From: Pseudomonas farsensis
Lineage (GTDB): Bacteria; Pseudomonadota; Gammaproteobacteria; Pseudomonadales; Pseudomonadaceae
DNA length: 64,000 bases
NCBI RefSeq assembly: GCF_014268805.2
Contig: NZ_JABWRF020000003.1
Coordinates: 152,001 to 216,000, forward strand
Direction: 5' to 3'
The position numbers and the translations under genes are program-made. This document shows positions 1-9,947 of this stretch, piece after piece; position 1 is the first letter of the stretch, and every line of letters begins with the position of its first letter. Below the pieces are notes generated by a model, which saw nothing but the letters and a program-made list of their open reading frames with translations, was not told the origin of the DNA and did no database searches.

Positions 1-225
1 TCTCGCCAGACACATCTCCTGATGGCGAGCTCCGTTGTGGCGAGCGGGCTCGTCCCGCGTTGGGCTGCGCAGCAGCCCCTGGGGTTTTCAGGGCTGCTGC
101 GCACCCCAACGCGGGACAAGCCCGCTCGCCACAACTAACTATCGTTTCCCACAGGATTGGGGCCAGCCAGCAATGTAGCGGTTGAGCACGGTCTCTGTAG
201 GAGCTGGCGACAACCTGCGATGCGC
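1..225. repeat. Composite intergenic repeat, reverse-oriented copy, with a long REP palindrome
   Basis: This gene-free stretch (1-330) is filled mainly by a repeat. A long imperfect palindrome lies at about 34-135: GTTGTGGCGAGCGGGCT on one side and its near-complement AGCCCGCTCGCCACAAC on the other. The flanks match, in reverse complement, those of the copies at 22.6 kb and 56.6 kb: a segment containing CAGACACATCTCCT, one reading CCCACAGGATTGGGG, and one containing AGCAATG...GAGCACGGTCTC. No protein-like reading frame is credible. It probably acts as an mRNA 3' stabiliser or REP-type non-autonomous element; that role is inferred. Confidence 0.8.
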
Positions 226-330
226 TGCGCGAGCGGCGCTCGATCCCACAGGCACTAAAAGACTCGCGGCAAACACCTGGCAGCCTTACCCAGTTATCAT
301 CCCCGCCAGGTTCCACCTAGCGAGTTGATC

Positions 331-2082
331 ATGCGCCGCCTGTTTTTCCTGCTGCTTCTGCTGCTGTCCAGCCCCACGTTTGCCAACAGCCTGCTCGACA
401 ACCGCCCCAGCGCCAGCCTCGGCGCTGCCTCGCTGTCCAACAACGCTGACTTTCTCCCGGTCAACGAAGCGTTCGAACTGAGCCTGGTGCAGGCCGATGC
501 CCACAGCATCAAGTTGCGCCTGGTCGCTACCGATGGCTATTACCTGTACCGCCACCGCTTGCAGTTTCACACCGAGCCTGCCGACATCAAGCTCGATGCC
601 GCGCGCCTGCCCGAAGGCGAAGCCAAGCACGATGAATTCTTCGGCGATGTCCAGGTGTACCACGGCGTGCTCGACATCGAACTGCCACGCAACGACCCGC
701 GTGCCTTCACCCTGCAGGTGGGCTACCAGGGCTGCGCGGAAAAAGGCCTGTGCTACCCGCCGCAAACCGCAAAACTCAGCATCGACGGCAGTGCGGCGCC
801 CAGCACCCATGACTGGAGCTGGAAATCCCTGCTGTTGTTCTTCATTGCCGGCGTCGGCCTGAGTTTCACCCCCTGCGTGCTGCCGATGCTGCCGATCCTC
901 TCGGGCGTGGTGCTGCGCGGGCAGGTCGGAGGGCTGCGCGGGTTCTCGCTGTCGCTCGCCTATGTGCTGCCGATGGCTGCCAGCTTTGCCGCACTTGGCG
1001 CGCTGATGGGTATATTCGGCGCCGGGCTCAACCTGCAGGCACGCCTGCAATCGGCCTGGGTGCTGGTGCCGTTTGCGGCGTTCTTCGTGGTGTTTGCCCT
1101 GGCCATGTTCGGCCTGTTCGAGCTGAAACTGCCGCAGGCCTTGAGCAACCGCCTGGACCAGGTCGCCAACCGCACCCAGGGCGGTTCGCTACTCGGGGCT
1201 GCAGTGCTCGGCGTGGTCTCCAGCCTGCTGGTTTCGCCTTGCGTTTCCGCGCCATTGGCCGGTGCTCTGCTTTATATAAGTGCCAGCGGCGATGCCTTGG
1301 GCGGCGCGCTGAAGCTGTTCGCCCTGGGCCTGGGCATGGGCGCGCCACTGCTGCTGGTGGCTACGGGTGGTGCTGCCTGGCTGCCGAAAAGCGGGCCATG
1401 GCTGAACACGGTCAAGAACGCCATCGGCGTAATGCTGCTGGGGGTCGCCATCGGCTTGCTCAGCCGGGTACTGCCGGGGCCGGTCACGCTGCTGCTGATC
1501 GGTTTTCAGGCAGCAGGCGTGGCGATCTTCCTCGGCGCCCTGGAGTGGGTGGTGAAAACCCCGCGCCAGCGCCTGGCGCAGTTGCTGGGCCTGGCATTGC
1601 TGGTATACGCCCTGGCCTGCTGGTACGGCGCCCTCAGCGGCCAGGGCGACCCGCTGCGCCCGCTGCCGCCAGCGCAAGCCGCAAGCACGGCGGCCAGCCC
1701 CCAGGCCGATGCCTGGCAGACCGTGACCAGCCCCGCCGCTCTCGATGCCGCACTGGCCCAGGCCAAGGCCGCCGGCCAACCGGTGCTGCTCGACTGGTAT
1801 GCAGACTGGTGCATCAGTTGCAAAGTGATCGAGCACGAAGTACTCGAAGCCCCGCAGATCAAGCCGCAACTGGCAGCGTTCAAACTGCTGCGGCTGGACA
1901 TCACCCAGAGCAACGCCGAACAACGCGCGCTGCTCGACCGCTACCGGCTATTCGGCCCGCCAGCGCTGATGTTCTTTGCAGGCAATGGCAGCGAACTGGG
2001 CGCTGAAAGGGTGGTTGGCGAGATAAACGCCGGCGAATTTGCCCAGGTGCTGGCGCGCGTTGGCGGCCAACTGCGTCTATAA
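331..2082 (+). CDS. dsbD: Thiol:disulfide interchange protein DsbD (DipZ)
   Basis: Inner-membrane reductant conduit that passes electrons from cytoplasmic thioredoxin to periplasmic disulfide isomerases and cytochrome c maturation. The 583-residue protein has a signal peptide (residues 1-18, MRRLFFLLLL start). An N-terminal periplasmic domain follows with the Cys135/Cys141 pair. Eight or so membrane segments then carry Cys182 (TPCVLP) and Cys304 (SPCVS). The C-terminal thioredoxin domain has WCISC (Cys494/Cys497). All six family cysteines are present and the length is normal. I chose ATG 331; an in-frame TTG lies two codons upstream, and neither has a strong ribosome site. It lies upstream of aroQ with a 175-bp gap, an order also seen in other pseudomonads. 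Confidence 0.95.
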   Translation: MRRLFFLLLLLLSSPTFANSLLDNRPSASLGAASLSNNADFLPVNEAFELSLVQADAHSIKLRLVATDGYYLYRHRLQFHTEPADIKLDAARLPEGEAKHDEFFGDVQVYHGVLDIELPRNDPRAFTLQVGYQGCAEKGLCYPPQTAKLSIDGSAAPSTHDWSWKSLLLFFIAGVGLSFTPCVLPMLPILSGVVLRGQVGGLRGFSLSLAYVLPMAASFAALGALMGIFGAGLNLQARLQSAWVLVPFAAFFVVFALAMFGLFELKLPQALSNRLDQVANRTQGGSLLGAAVLGVVSSLLVSPCVSAPLAGALLYISASGDALGGALKLFALGLGMGAPLLLVATGGAAWLPKSGPWLNTVKNAIGVMLLGVAIGLLSRVLPGPVTLLLIGFQAAGVAIFLGALEWVVKTPRQRLAQLLGLALLVYALACWYGALSGQGDPLRPLPPAQAASTAASPQADAWQTVTSPAALDAALAQAKAAGQPVLLDWYADWCISCKVIEHEVLEAPQIKPQLAAFKLLRLDITQSNAEQRALLDRYRLFGPPALMFFAGNGSELGAERVVGEINAGEFAQVLARVGGQLRL

Positions 2083-2257
2083 CTTCCTGCGGACGGGGAA
2101 AACCCGTTGCAAGTGACCAAAATTAATCATCCGGTCACATACTTTGCGTGAATCTCGGGCATCGTGCTGGCTATTGCCGGGAACTGGACACTCAGCGCCG
2201 GTTCCGGCATAGTCGCCGCGCTACGTCGAATTGCCCTACAAAACCAAGGAATCACAG

Positions 2258-2710
2258 ATGGCAACACTACTGGTGCTGCACGGCCCCAACCTGAACCTGC
2301 TCGGCACTCGCGAGCCTGGCCACTATGGCGCGGCAACCCTGGCGCAGATCAATCAGGACCTGGAGCAGCGCGCTCGCGCCGCAGGCCACCATCTGCAATA
2401 CCTGCAGAGCAATGCCGAGTACGAATTGATCGACCGTATCCACGCCGCGCGCAACGAAGGCGTGGACTTCATCCTGATCAATCCGGCCGCATTCACACAC
2501 ACCAGCGTCGCATTACGTGACGCGTTGCTTGCGGTGAGCATCCCATTCATCGAAGTGCACCTCTCCAACGTGCACAAGCGCGAACCGTTCCGTCACCACT
2601 CCTACTTCTCCGATGTAGCCGTGGGGGTGATCTGCGGCCTGGGCGCCACCGGTTACCGGCTGGCCCTGGAGTCTGCACTGGAACACCTGGCTGCCAACGC
2701 ACAGCCCTGA
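2258..2710 (+). CDS. aroQ: 3-dehydroquinate dehydratase, type II
   Basis: Converts 3-dehydroquinate to 3-dehydroshikimate, the third step of the shikimate pathway, in the cytoplasm. The 150-residue length fits the dodecameric type II family. The flavodoxin-like N-terminus PNLNLLGTREPGHYG holds the catalytic Tyr23, and the HLSNVHKREPFRHHSY segment holds the catalytic His101 and substrate-binding residues. The ATG at 2258 is preceded by AAGGA at 2246-2250, which decides the start over an upstream in-frame TTG. It lies directly before accBC, separated by a strong hairpin. Confidence 0.97.
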   Translation: MATLLVLHGPNLNLLGTREPGHYGAATLAQINQDLEQRARAAGHHLQYLQSNAEYELIDRIHAARNEGVDFILINPAAFTHTSVALRDALLAVSIPFIEVHLSNVHKREPFRHHSYFSDVAVGVICGLGATGYRLALESALEHLAANAQP

Positions 2711-2717
2711 TGACACA

Positions 2718-2745
2718 AGGCCTTGGCCCCTGCGGGCCGAGGCCT
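2718..2745 (+). terminator. Strong hairpin between aroQ and accB
   Basis: AGGCCTTGGCCC (2718-2729) pairs with GGGCCGAGGCCT (2734-2745) to form a 12-bp stem with one T-G wobble and a 4-base loop. No T-run follows, so it may be an attenuator, a processing site or a Rho-assisted stop rather than a classic terminator. Confidence 0.55.
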
Positions 2746-2810
2746 GAAAGAAACGTTTTCGATACGTTTACAACTTACATCCCTGACCGAACCTTGGGAG
2801 TTGCTGATTA

Positions 2811-3266
2811 ATGGATATCCGTAAAGTCAAGAAGCTGATCGAACTGCTGGAAGAGTCCGGCATCGACGAACTGGAAATCAAGGAAGGCGAAGAGTCCGTT
2901 CGCATCAGCCGTAACAGCAAGAACGCCGCTCCTCAGCAGTTCTACGCACCCGCCCCGATGGCCGCACCTGTTGCAGCTCCAGTGGCCGCTGCTGCTGCGC
3001 CAGTTGCCGAAGCTGCAGCCCCAGCCCTCAAAGGCACCGTGGTTCGTTCGCCAATGGTCGGTACCTTCTACCGCAAGCCATCGCCGACCTCGCCCAACTT
3101 CGCTGAAGTTGGCCAGAGCGTGAAGAAAGGCGACACCCTGTGCATCGTCGAAGCCATGAAGATGATGAACCACATCGAAGCCGAGATTGGCGGCGTGATC
3201 GACGCCATCCTGGTTGAAGACGGCCAGCCGGTTGAGTTCGACCAGCCGCTGTTCACCATCGTTTGA
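2811..3266 (+). CDS. accB: Biotin carboxyl carrier protein of acetyl-CoA carboxylase
   Basis: Carries the carboxylated biotin between AccC and the carboxyltransferase AccAD in the first step of fatty-acid synthesis. The 151 residues comprise an N-terminal charged helix region (1-35), an Ala/Pro-rich hinge (about 40-72), and a C-terminal biotinyl domain with the EAMKMMN motif, where Lys117 is the biotin attachment site. The thumb sequence SPMVGTFYRKPSP is present. GGAG at 2796-2799 precedes the ATG. It is followed 17 bp later by accC, the usual operon. Confidence 0.98.
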   Translation: MDIRKVKKLIELLEESGIDELEIKEGEESVRISRNSKNAAPQQFYAPAPMAAPVAAPVAAAAAPVAEAAAPALKGTVVRSPMVGTFYRKPSPTSPNFAEVGQSVKKGDTLCIVEAMKMMNHIEAEIGGVIDAILVEDGQPVEFDQPLFTIV

Positions 3267-3283
3267 TTCGCGGAGAGCCAACG

Positions 3284-4639
3284 ATGTCTGGGAAGCTCGA
3301 AAAAGTTCTGATCGCCAACCGCGGGGAAATTGCCCTGCGGATCCTGCGTGCCTGCAAAGAGCTGGGCATCAAGACCGTCGCCGTGCACTCCACGGCCGAC
3401 CGTGAACTGATGCACCTGGGCCTGGCAGACGAGTCGGTCTGCATCGGCCCTGCATCGTCCAAGGATTCCTACCTGCACATCCCGGCAATCATCGCTGCCG
3501 CCGAAGTGACAGGCGCTACCGCCATCCACCCAGGCTACGGCTTCCTCGCGGAAAACGCCGATTTTGCCGAACAGGTGGAAAAGTCCGGTTTCGCCTTCAT
3601 CGGCCCGAAAGCCGACACCATTCGCCTGATGGGCGACAAGGTTTCGGCCAAGGACGCCATGATCAAGACCGGCGTACCGACCGTACCGGGCTCCGACGGC
3701 CCGCTGCCGGAAGACGAAGCAGAGGCACTGGCCATTGCCCGTAAAGTGGGCTACCCGGTGATCATCAAGGCCGCCGGTGGTGGTGGTGGTCGCGGCATGC
3801 GCGTGGTGCACAAGGAAGAGGACCTGATCGCCTCGGCCAAGCTCACCCGTACCGAAGCCGGTGCAGCCTTCGGCAACCCGATGGTGTACCTGGAGAAGTT
3901 CCTGACCAACCCACGTCACGTGGAAGTTCAGGTGCTGTCCGACGGCCAGGGCAATGCCGTTCACCTGGGTGACCGCGACTGCTCGCTGCAGCGCCGCCAC
4001 CAGAAGGTACTCGAAGAAGCGCCGGCCCCGGGCATCGACGAGAAGGCCCGCCAGGAAGTCTTCAAGCGTTGCGTCGATGCGTGCATCGAAATCGGCTACC
4101 GCGGTGCCGGCACGTTCGAGTTCCTGTACGAGAACGGCAGCTTCTACTTCATCGAGATGAACACCCGCGTCCAGGTCGAGCACCCGGTCTCGGAAATGGT
4201 CACTGGCATCGACATCGTCAAGGAGATGCTCAGCATCGCCGCTGGCAACAAGCTGTCGTTCCGCCAGGAAGACGTGGTGATTCGTGGTCACTCGCTGGAG
4301 TGCCGGATCAACGCCGAAGACCCGAAGAAGTTCATCCCGAGCCCAGGCAAGGTCAAGCATTTCCATGCCCCAGGTGGCAACGGCGTTCGCGTCGATTCGC
4401 ACCTGTACAGCGGTTACTCGGTTCCGCCGAACTATGACTCGCTGATCGGCAAGCTGATCACCTACGGCAAGGACCGCGACGAAGCCATGGCGCGTATGCG
4501 CAATGCCCTGGACGAGATCGTCGTCGACGGCATCAAGACCAACATCCCGCTGCACCGCGACCTGGTGCGTGATGAAGGTTTCTGCAAAGGCGGCGTCAAC
4601 ATTCACTACCTCGAGCACAAACTGGCCAACCAGGAGTGA
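3284..4639 (+). CDS. accC: Biotin carboxylase subunit of acetyl-CoA carboxylase
   Basis: ATP-dependent carboxylation of the biotin on AccB. The 451 residues show the N-terminal biotin carboxylase fold (KVLIANRGEIALRI), the ATP-grasp glycine-rich loop (KAAGGGGGRGM, about residue 160-170), the catalytic HLGDRDCSLQRRHQK stretch and the FIEMNTRVQVEH active-site motif. Length equals the usual family length. I chose ATG 3284 because CGGAGAG (3271-3277) is placed correctly before it; an upstream in-frame ATG would overlap the accB end. A rho-independent terminator follows. Confidence 0.98.
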   Translation: MSGKLEKVLIANRGEIALRILRACKELGIKTVAVHSTADRELMHLGLADESVCIGPASSKDSYLHIPAIIAAAEVTGATAIHPGYGFLAENADFAEQVEKSGFAFIGPKADTIRLMGDKVSAKDAMIKTGVPTVPGSDGPLPEDEAEALAIARKVGYPVIIKAAGGGGGRGMRVVHKEEDLIASAKLTRTEAGAAFGNPMVYLEKFLTNPRHVEVQVLSDGQGNAVHLGDRDCSLQRRHQKVLEEAPAPGIDEKARQEVFKRCVDACIEIGYRGAGTFEFLYENGSFYFIEMNTRVQVEHPVSEMVTGIDIVKEMLSIAAGNKLSFRQEDVVIRGHSLECRINAEDPKKFIPSPGKVKHFHAPGGNGVRVDSHLYSGYSVPPNYDSLIGKLITYGKDRDEAMARMRNALDEIVVDGIKTNIPLHRDLVRDEGFCKGGVNIHYLEHKLANQE

Positions 4640-4659
4640 TCGCTGTAGCTGCATGAATA

Positions 4660-4687
4660 AACCCCGGCCTGGTGCCGGGGTTTTTTA
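4660..4687 (+). terminator. Rho-independent terminator of accBC
   Basis: CCCCGGC (4662-4668) pairs with GCCGGGG (4674-4680), followed by a run of six T. It lies just after accC and before the 3' end of the convergent acoR. Confidence 0.9.
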
Positions 4688-4704
4688 TTGCCCGCAAATC
4701 ATGC

Positions 4705-6555
<1,851 letters not shown>

Positions 6556-6649
6556 TGGGGCCCTCCGGTTCTCATTGTTCTTGTCGTTGTGCAGCCATTA
6601 AGCGCCAGGGCAATTGCCCCGACAAGTACTGCGTGATTACCGGCTGGCT

Positions 6650-6709
6650 TGAGACGCTGCGTCTCAGCGTCTCGCCGCCGGCAGGCCATGGCCGACACCC
6701 GGCGTCTCG
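6650..6709. promoter_or_regulatory. Candidate AcoR enhancer sites (UAS)
   Basis: The perfect inverted repeat TGAGACG-CTG-CGTCTCA lies at 6650-6666. A larger one, GAGACGCT-N7-AGCGTCTC, lies at 6651-6673. The heptamer GCGTCTC recurs at 6659, 6667 and 6702. The cluster lies about 80-140 bp upstream of the sigma-54 promoter, where bacterial enhancers usually sit, and between acoR and acoX. AcoR binding is inferred from position. Confidence 0.6.
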
Positions 6710-6786
6710 CAGGGGGGCTGAGCCACGCAGGCCATCTTCGCCTTGAAAAGCTCTAGCACGGGCTTTACGAGCGTTATCAGCAAAGC

Positions 6787-6802
6787 TGGCACCGCGCTTG
6801 CT
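6787..6802 (+). promoter_or_regulatory. Sigma-54 (-24/-12) promoter of the aco operon
   Basis: TGGCACCGCGCTTGCT matches the RpoN consensus TGGCAC-N5-TTGCW exactly, with the GG and GC elements spaced by ten bases. It lies 34 bp upstream of the acoX start codon and next to the gene of a GAFTGA-type activator. Confidence 0.92.
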
Positions 6803-6835
6803 CAAGCCCTGACAAACAACAATTCGAGGTGCGCC

Positions 6836-7891
6836 ATGCCGCAACCCGCCCCGACCGTCGGCATCATCGCCAACCCCGCCTCCGGTCGAGACCTGCGCCG
6901 CCTGACCGCAAGCGCCGGCCTCTACTCCAGTACCGACAAGGCCTCTGCCATCCAACGCCTGCTCGCAGCCTTCGGCGCCACCGGGGTCGAGCGGGTACTG
7001 ATGCCCACCGACATGACCGGTATCGCCGCTGCGGTGCTCAAGGCCTGCGCCGGCCCCAACGCCCGCCAGCAGCACTGGCCGAAGCTGCAACTGCTTGACC
7101 TGCCACTGACCCAGACGGTCGCCGACACGCGCCTTGCCACCCGGCGCATGGTCGAGGCCGGGGTCGCGCTGATTGCCGTGCTGGGCGGCGATGGCACGCA
7201 CAAGGCGGTGGCCGCCGAAGCCGCTGGCACGCCGCTGCTGACGCTGTCTACCGGCACCAACAATGCCTTCCCGGAACTGCGTGAGGCCACCAGCGCCGGG
7301 CTTGCCGGCGGCCTGCTGGCCTGCGGCCGGGTGCCGAGCAGCCTGGGCCTGCGCCGCAACAAACGGCTGCTGGTGGAGGTGCCCGAACAGCAACTGAGCG
7401 AATGGGCCTTGGTGGAAGTCGCGGTTTCGCCGCAGCGCTTCATCGGCGCCCGCGCCCTTAGCCACAGTGACGACCTGGTCGAAGTCTTCGCCTGCTTCGC
7501 CGAGCCCCACGCCATTGGCCTGTCGGCGCTGCTCGGCTTGTGGAACCCGGTGTCGCGCCAGGCACAGCATGGCGCCTGGGTACGCCTGAACCCCGGCGCC
7601 GAGCAGGCCCTGCTGGCACCGGTTGCCCCTGGCCTGGTGCAAGGCTGCGGCATCACCGCCAGCGGCATCCTCAACCCCGGCGAGCCCCATCGCCTGAGCC
7701 TGGCCTGCGGCACCTTGGCGCTGGATGGCGAGCGCGAGATCGAGTTTGCCGCCTGCGACACCCCGACCATCACCCTCGATACCTGCGGCCCGCTGACCGT
7801 GGACGTCGAGGCGGTGCTTGCGCATGCCGCCCGTCATCACCTGCTGGCGGTCCCCCGGGGCCACCGGCTGCACCCCGCAACCCCGTGTTGA
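6836..7891 (+). CDS. acoX: AcoX, ATP-NAD kinase-like protein of the acetoin operon
   Basis: First gene of the acetoin operon. The 351 residues resemble the NAD/diacylglycerol-kinase-like superfamily: an N-terminal nucleotide-binding start (TVGIIANPASGRDLRR), the GGDGTHK kinase motif, and the LSTGTNNAFPELRE segment. Its biochemical role in acetoin cleavage is not established in the family, and the enzyme complex works without an obvious need for it. ATG 6836 is preceded by CGAGGT, and an upstream in-frame extension would cover the sigma-54 promoter. acoA follows after 22 bp. Confidence 0.92.
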   Translation: MPQPAPTVGIIANPASGRDLRRLTASAGLYSSTDKASAIQRLLAAFGATGVERVLMPTDMTGIAAAVLKACAGPNARQQHWPKLQLLDLPLTQTVADTRLATRRMVEAGVALIAVLGGDGTHKAVAAEAAGTPLLTLSTGTNNAFPELREATSAGLAGGLLACGRVPSSLGLRRNKRLLVEVPEQQLSEWALVEVAVSPQRFIGARALSHSDDLVEVFACFAEPHAIGLSALLGLWNPVSRQAQHGAWVRLNPGAEQALLAPVAPGLVQGCGITASGILNPGEPHRLSLACGTLALDGEREIEFAACDTPTITLDTCGPLTVDVEAVLAHAARHHLLAVPRGHRLHPATPC

Positions 7892-7913
7892 GACAACCCT
7901 GGAGAACAACAAG

Positions 7914-8891
7914 ATGTCCACTCACCTGAGCCCTGAACAGCTCCTGCATGCCTATGAAGTGATGCGCACCATCCGCGTCTTCGAGGAGCGCCTGCACGTG
8001 GAGTTCGCCACTGGCGAGATCCCCGGTTTCGTCCACCTGTATGCCGGCGAAGAGGCCAGCGCTGCCGGGGTCATGGCGCACCTGCGCCACAGCGACTGCA
8101 TTGCCTCCAACCACCGTGGCCACGGCCACTGCATTGCCAAGGGCGTCGATGTGTACGGGATGATGGCCGAGATCTACGGCAAGAAGACCGGCGTGTGCGG
8201 CGGCAAAGGCGGCTCGATGCATATCGCCGACCTGGAAAAAGGCATGCTCGGCGCCAACGGCATCGTCGGCGCCGGCGCGCCTCTGGTGGCCGGCGCTGCG
8301 CTGGCGGCCAAGATCAAGGGCACCGACGACGTCGCCATCGTCTTCTTCGGCGACGGCGGTTCCAACGAGGGCGCGGTGTTCGAGGCGATGAACCTGGCCT
8401 CGGTGATGAACCTGCCGTGCATCTTCGTCGCCGAGAACAACGGCTACGCCGAAGCCACGGCCTCCAACTGGTCAGTGGCCTGCGACCACATCGCCGACCG
8501 CGCCGCCGGCTTCGGCATGCCGGGGGTGACCATCGACGGCTTCGATTACTTCGCCGTGCACGAAGCCGCAGGCGCTGCCATCGAACGCGCCCGCAGCGGC
8601 CAAGGCCCGTCGCTGATCGAGGTCAAGCTCAGCCGCTACTACGGCCACTTCGAAGGCGACGCCCAAACCTACCGCGCCCCGGACGAGGTGAAGAACCTTC
8701 GCGAGCAGCGCGACTGCCTGATGCAGTTCCGCAACAAGACCACCCGCGCAGGCCTGCTCAGCCCCGAGCAGCTCGATGCTATCGACGCCCGCGTGGCCGA
8801 CCTGATCGAGGATGCCGTGGTCCGCGCCAAGGCCGCGCCCAAGCCGCAGCCCGCCGACCTGCTCAGCGACGTCTACGTCAGCTACCCCTGA
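7914..8891 (+). CDS. acoA: Acetoin:DCPIP oxidoreductase (acetoin dehydrogenase E1) alpha subunit
   Basis: Thiamine-diphosphate-dependent E1 alpha subunit that, with AcoB, cleaves acetoin into acetaldehyde and an acetyl group passed to lipoate. The 325 residues match the branched-chain/pyruvate dehydrogenase E1-alpha fold. The TPP motif runs from GDGG (146-149) to NN (175-176) with the usual spacing. The N-terminal MRTIRVFEERL and HRGHGHCIAKG segments are typical. GGAGAA precedes the ATG. It sits between acoX and acoB in one co-directional run. Confidence 0.96.
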   Translation: MSTHLSPEQLLHAYEVMRTIRVFEERLHVEFATGEIPGFVHLYAGEEASAAGVMAHLRHSDCIASNHRGHGHCIAKGVDVYGMMAEIYGKKTGVCGGKGGSMHIADLEKGMLGANGIVGAGAPLVAGAALAAKIKGTDDVAIVFFGDGGSNEGAVFEAMNLASVMNLPCIFVAENNGYAEATASNWSVACDHIADRAAGFGMPGVTIDGFDYFAVHEAAGAAIERARSGQGPSLIEVKLSRYYGHFEGDAQTYRAPDEVKNLREQRDCLMQFRNKTTRAGLLSPEQLDAIDARVADLIEDAVVRAKAAPKPQPADLLSDVYVSYP

Positions 8892-8924
8892 GCCACAACA
8901 ACAAGAACAAGCAGGAGAATCATC

Positions 8925-9947
8925 ATGGCAAGAAAGATCAGCTACCAGCAGGCCATCAACGAAGCCCTGGCCCAGGAAATGCGCCGCGACAGCACGGTGT
9001 TCATCATCGGTGAAGACGTCGCCGGCGGTGCCGGTGCGCCTGGCGAGGACGACGCCTGGGGGGGCGTGCTCGGCGTGACCAAAGGCCTGTACCACCAGTT
9101 CCCCGGCCGCGTGCTCGATGCACCGCTTTCGGAGATCGGCTACGTCGGCGCGGCCGTGGGCGCTGCAACCCAGGGCCTGCGCCCGGTGTGCGAACTGATG
9201 TTCGTCGACTTCGCCGGCTGCTGCCTGGACCAGATCCTCAACCAGGCCGCCAAGTTTCGCTACATGTTCGGCGGCAAGGCCGTCACCCCGCTGGTGATGC
9301 GCACCATGTACGGCGCCGGCCTGCGCGCCGCCGCCCAGCACTCGCAGATGCTCACCTCGCTGTGGACGCACATTCCGGGCCTGAAAGTGGTCTGCCCGGC
9401 CACCCCCTACGACGCCAAGGGCCTGTTGATCCAGGCCATCCGTGACAACGACCCGGTGATCTTCTGCGAGCACAAGCTGCTCTACAGCATGCAGGGCGAG
9501 GTGCCCGAAGAGGTTTACACCGTGCCCTTCGGCGAAGCCAACTTCGTGCGCGATGGCGACGACATCACCTTGGTGACCTACGGGCGCATGGTCCACGTAG
9601 CGCTGGAAGCGGCCAACAACCTGGCGCGCCAAGGCATCGACTGCGAGGTACTGGACCTGCGCACCACCAGCCCGCTGGATGAAGACAGCATCCTGGAAAG
9701 CGTGGAAAAAACCGGCCGGTTGGTGGTGATCGACGAAGCCAACCCGCGCTGTTCGATGGCCACCGATATCAGCGCGCTGGTCGCGCAAAAAGCCTTCGCC
9801 GCCCTCAAGGGGCCGATTGAAATGGTCACCGCGCCGCATACTCCGGTGCCGTTCTCCGACGCCCTCGAAGACCTGTACATACCTGACGCGGCGAAGATCG
9901 AAGCAGCCGTGCGCAAAGTGATCGAAGGCACAAGGAGCGCCGCATGA
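8925..9947 (+). CDS. acoB: Acetoin dehydrogenase E1 beta subunit
   Basis: Beta partner of AcoA in the thiamine-dependent E1 heterotetramer. The 340 residues begin with ISYQQAINEALAQEM and contain the pyrimidine-binding half, including GEDVAGGAGAPGED and the APLSEIGYVGAAVGAA stretch. The C-terminal transketolase domain follows (ITLVTYGRMVHVALEAA). GCAGGAGA lies 7 bases before the ATG. Its stop overlaps the acoC start by 4 bp (ATGA), indicating translational coupling. Confidence 0.96.
   Translation: MARKISYQQAINEALAQEMRRDSTVFIIGEDVAGGAGAPGEDDAWGGVLGVTKGLYHQFPGRVLDAPLSEIGYVGAAVGAATQGLRPVCELMFVDFAGCCLDQILNQAAKFRYMFGGKAVTPLVMRTMYGAGLRAAAQHSQMLTSLWTHIPGLKVVCPATPYDAKGLLIQAIRDNDPVIFCEHKLLYSMQGEVPEEVYTVPFGEANFVRDGDDITLVTYGRMVHVALEAANNLARQGIDCEVLDLRTTSPLDEDSILESVEKTGRLVVIDEANPRCSMATDISALVAQKAFAALKGPIEMVTAPHTPVPFSDALEDLYIPDAAKIEAAVRKVIEGTRSAA

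Noticed and set aside
1..225. Regular repeats considered as a CRISPR array
   Set aside because: The units are single palindromes scattered over 60 kb, without short, evenly spaced direct repeats and unique spacers, and no cas gene is near.
3068..4654. A 528-codon open frame antisense to accC
   Set aside because: Shadow of a highly conserved gene with strong codon bias; no start site or domain.
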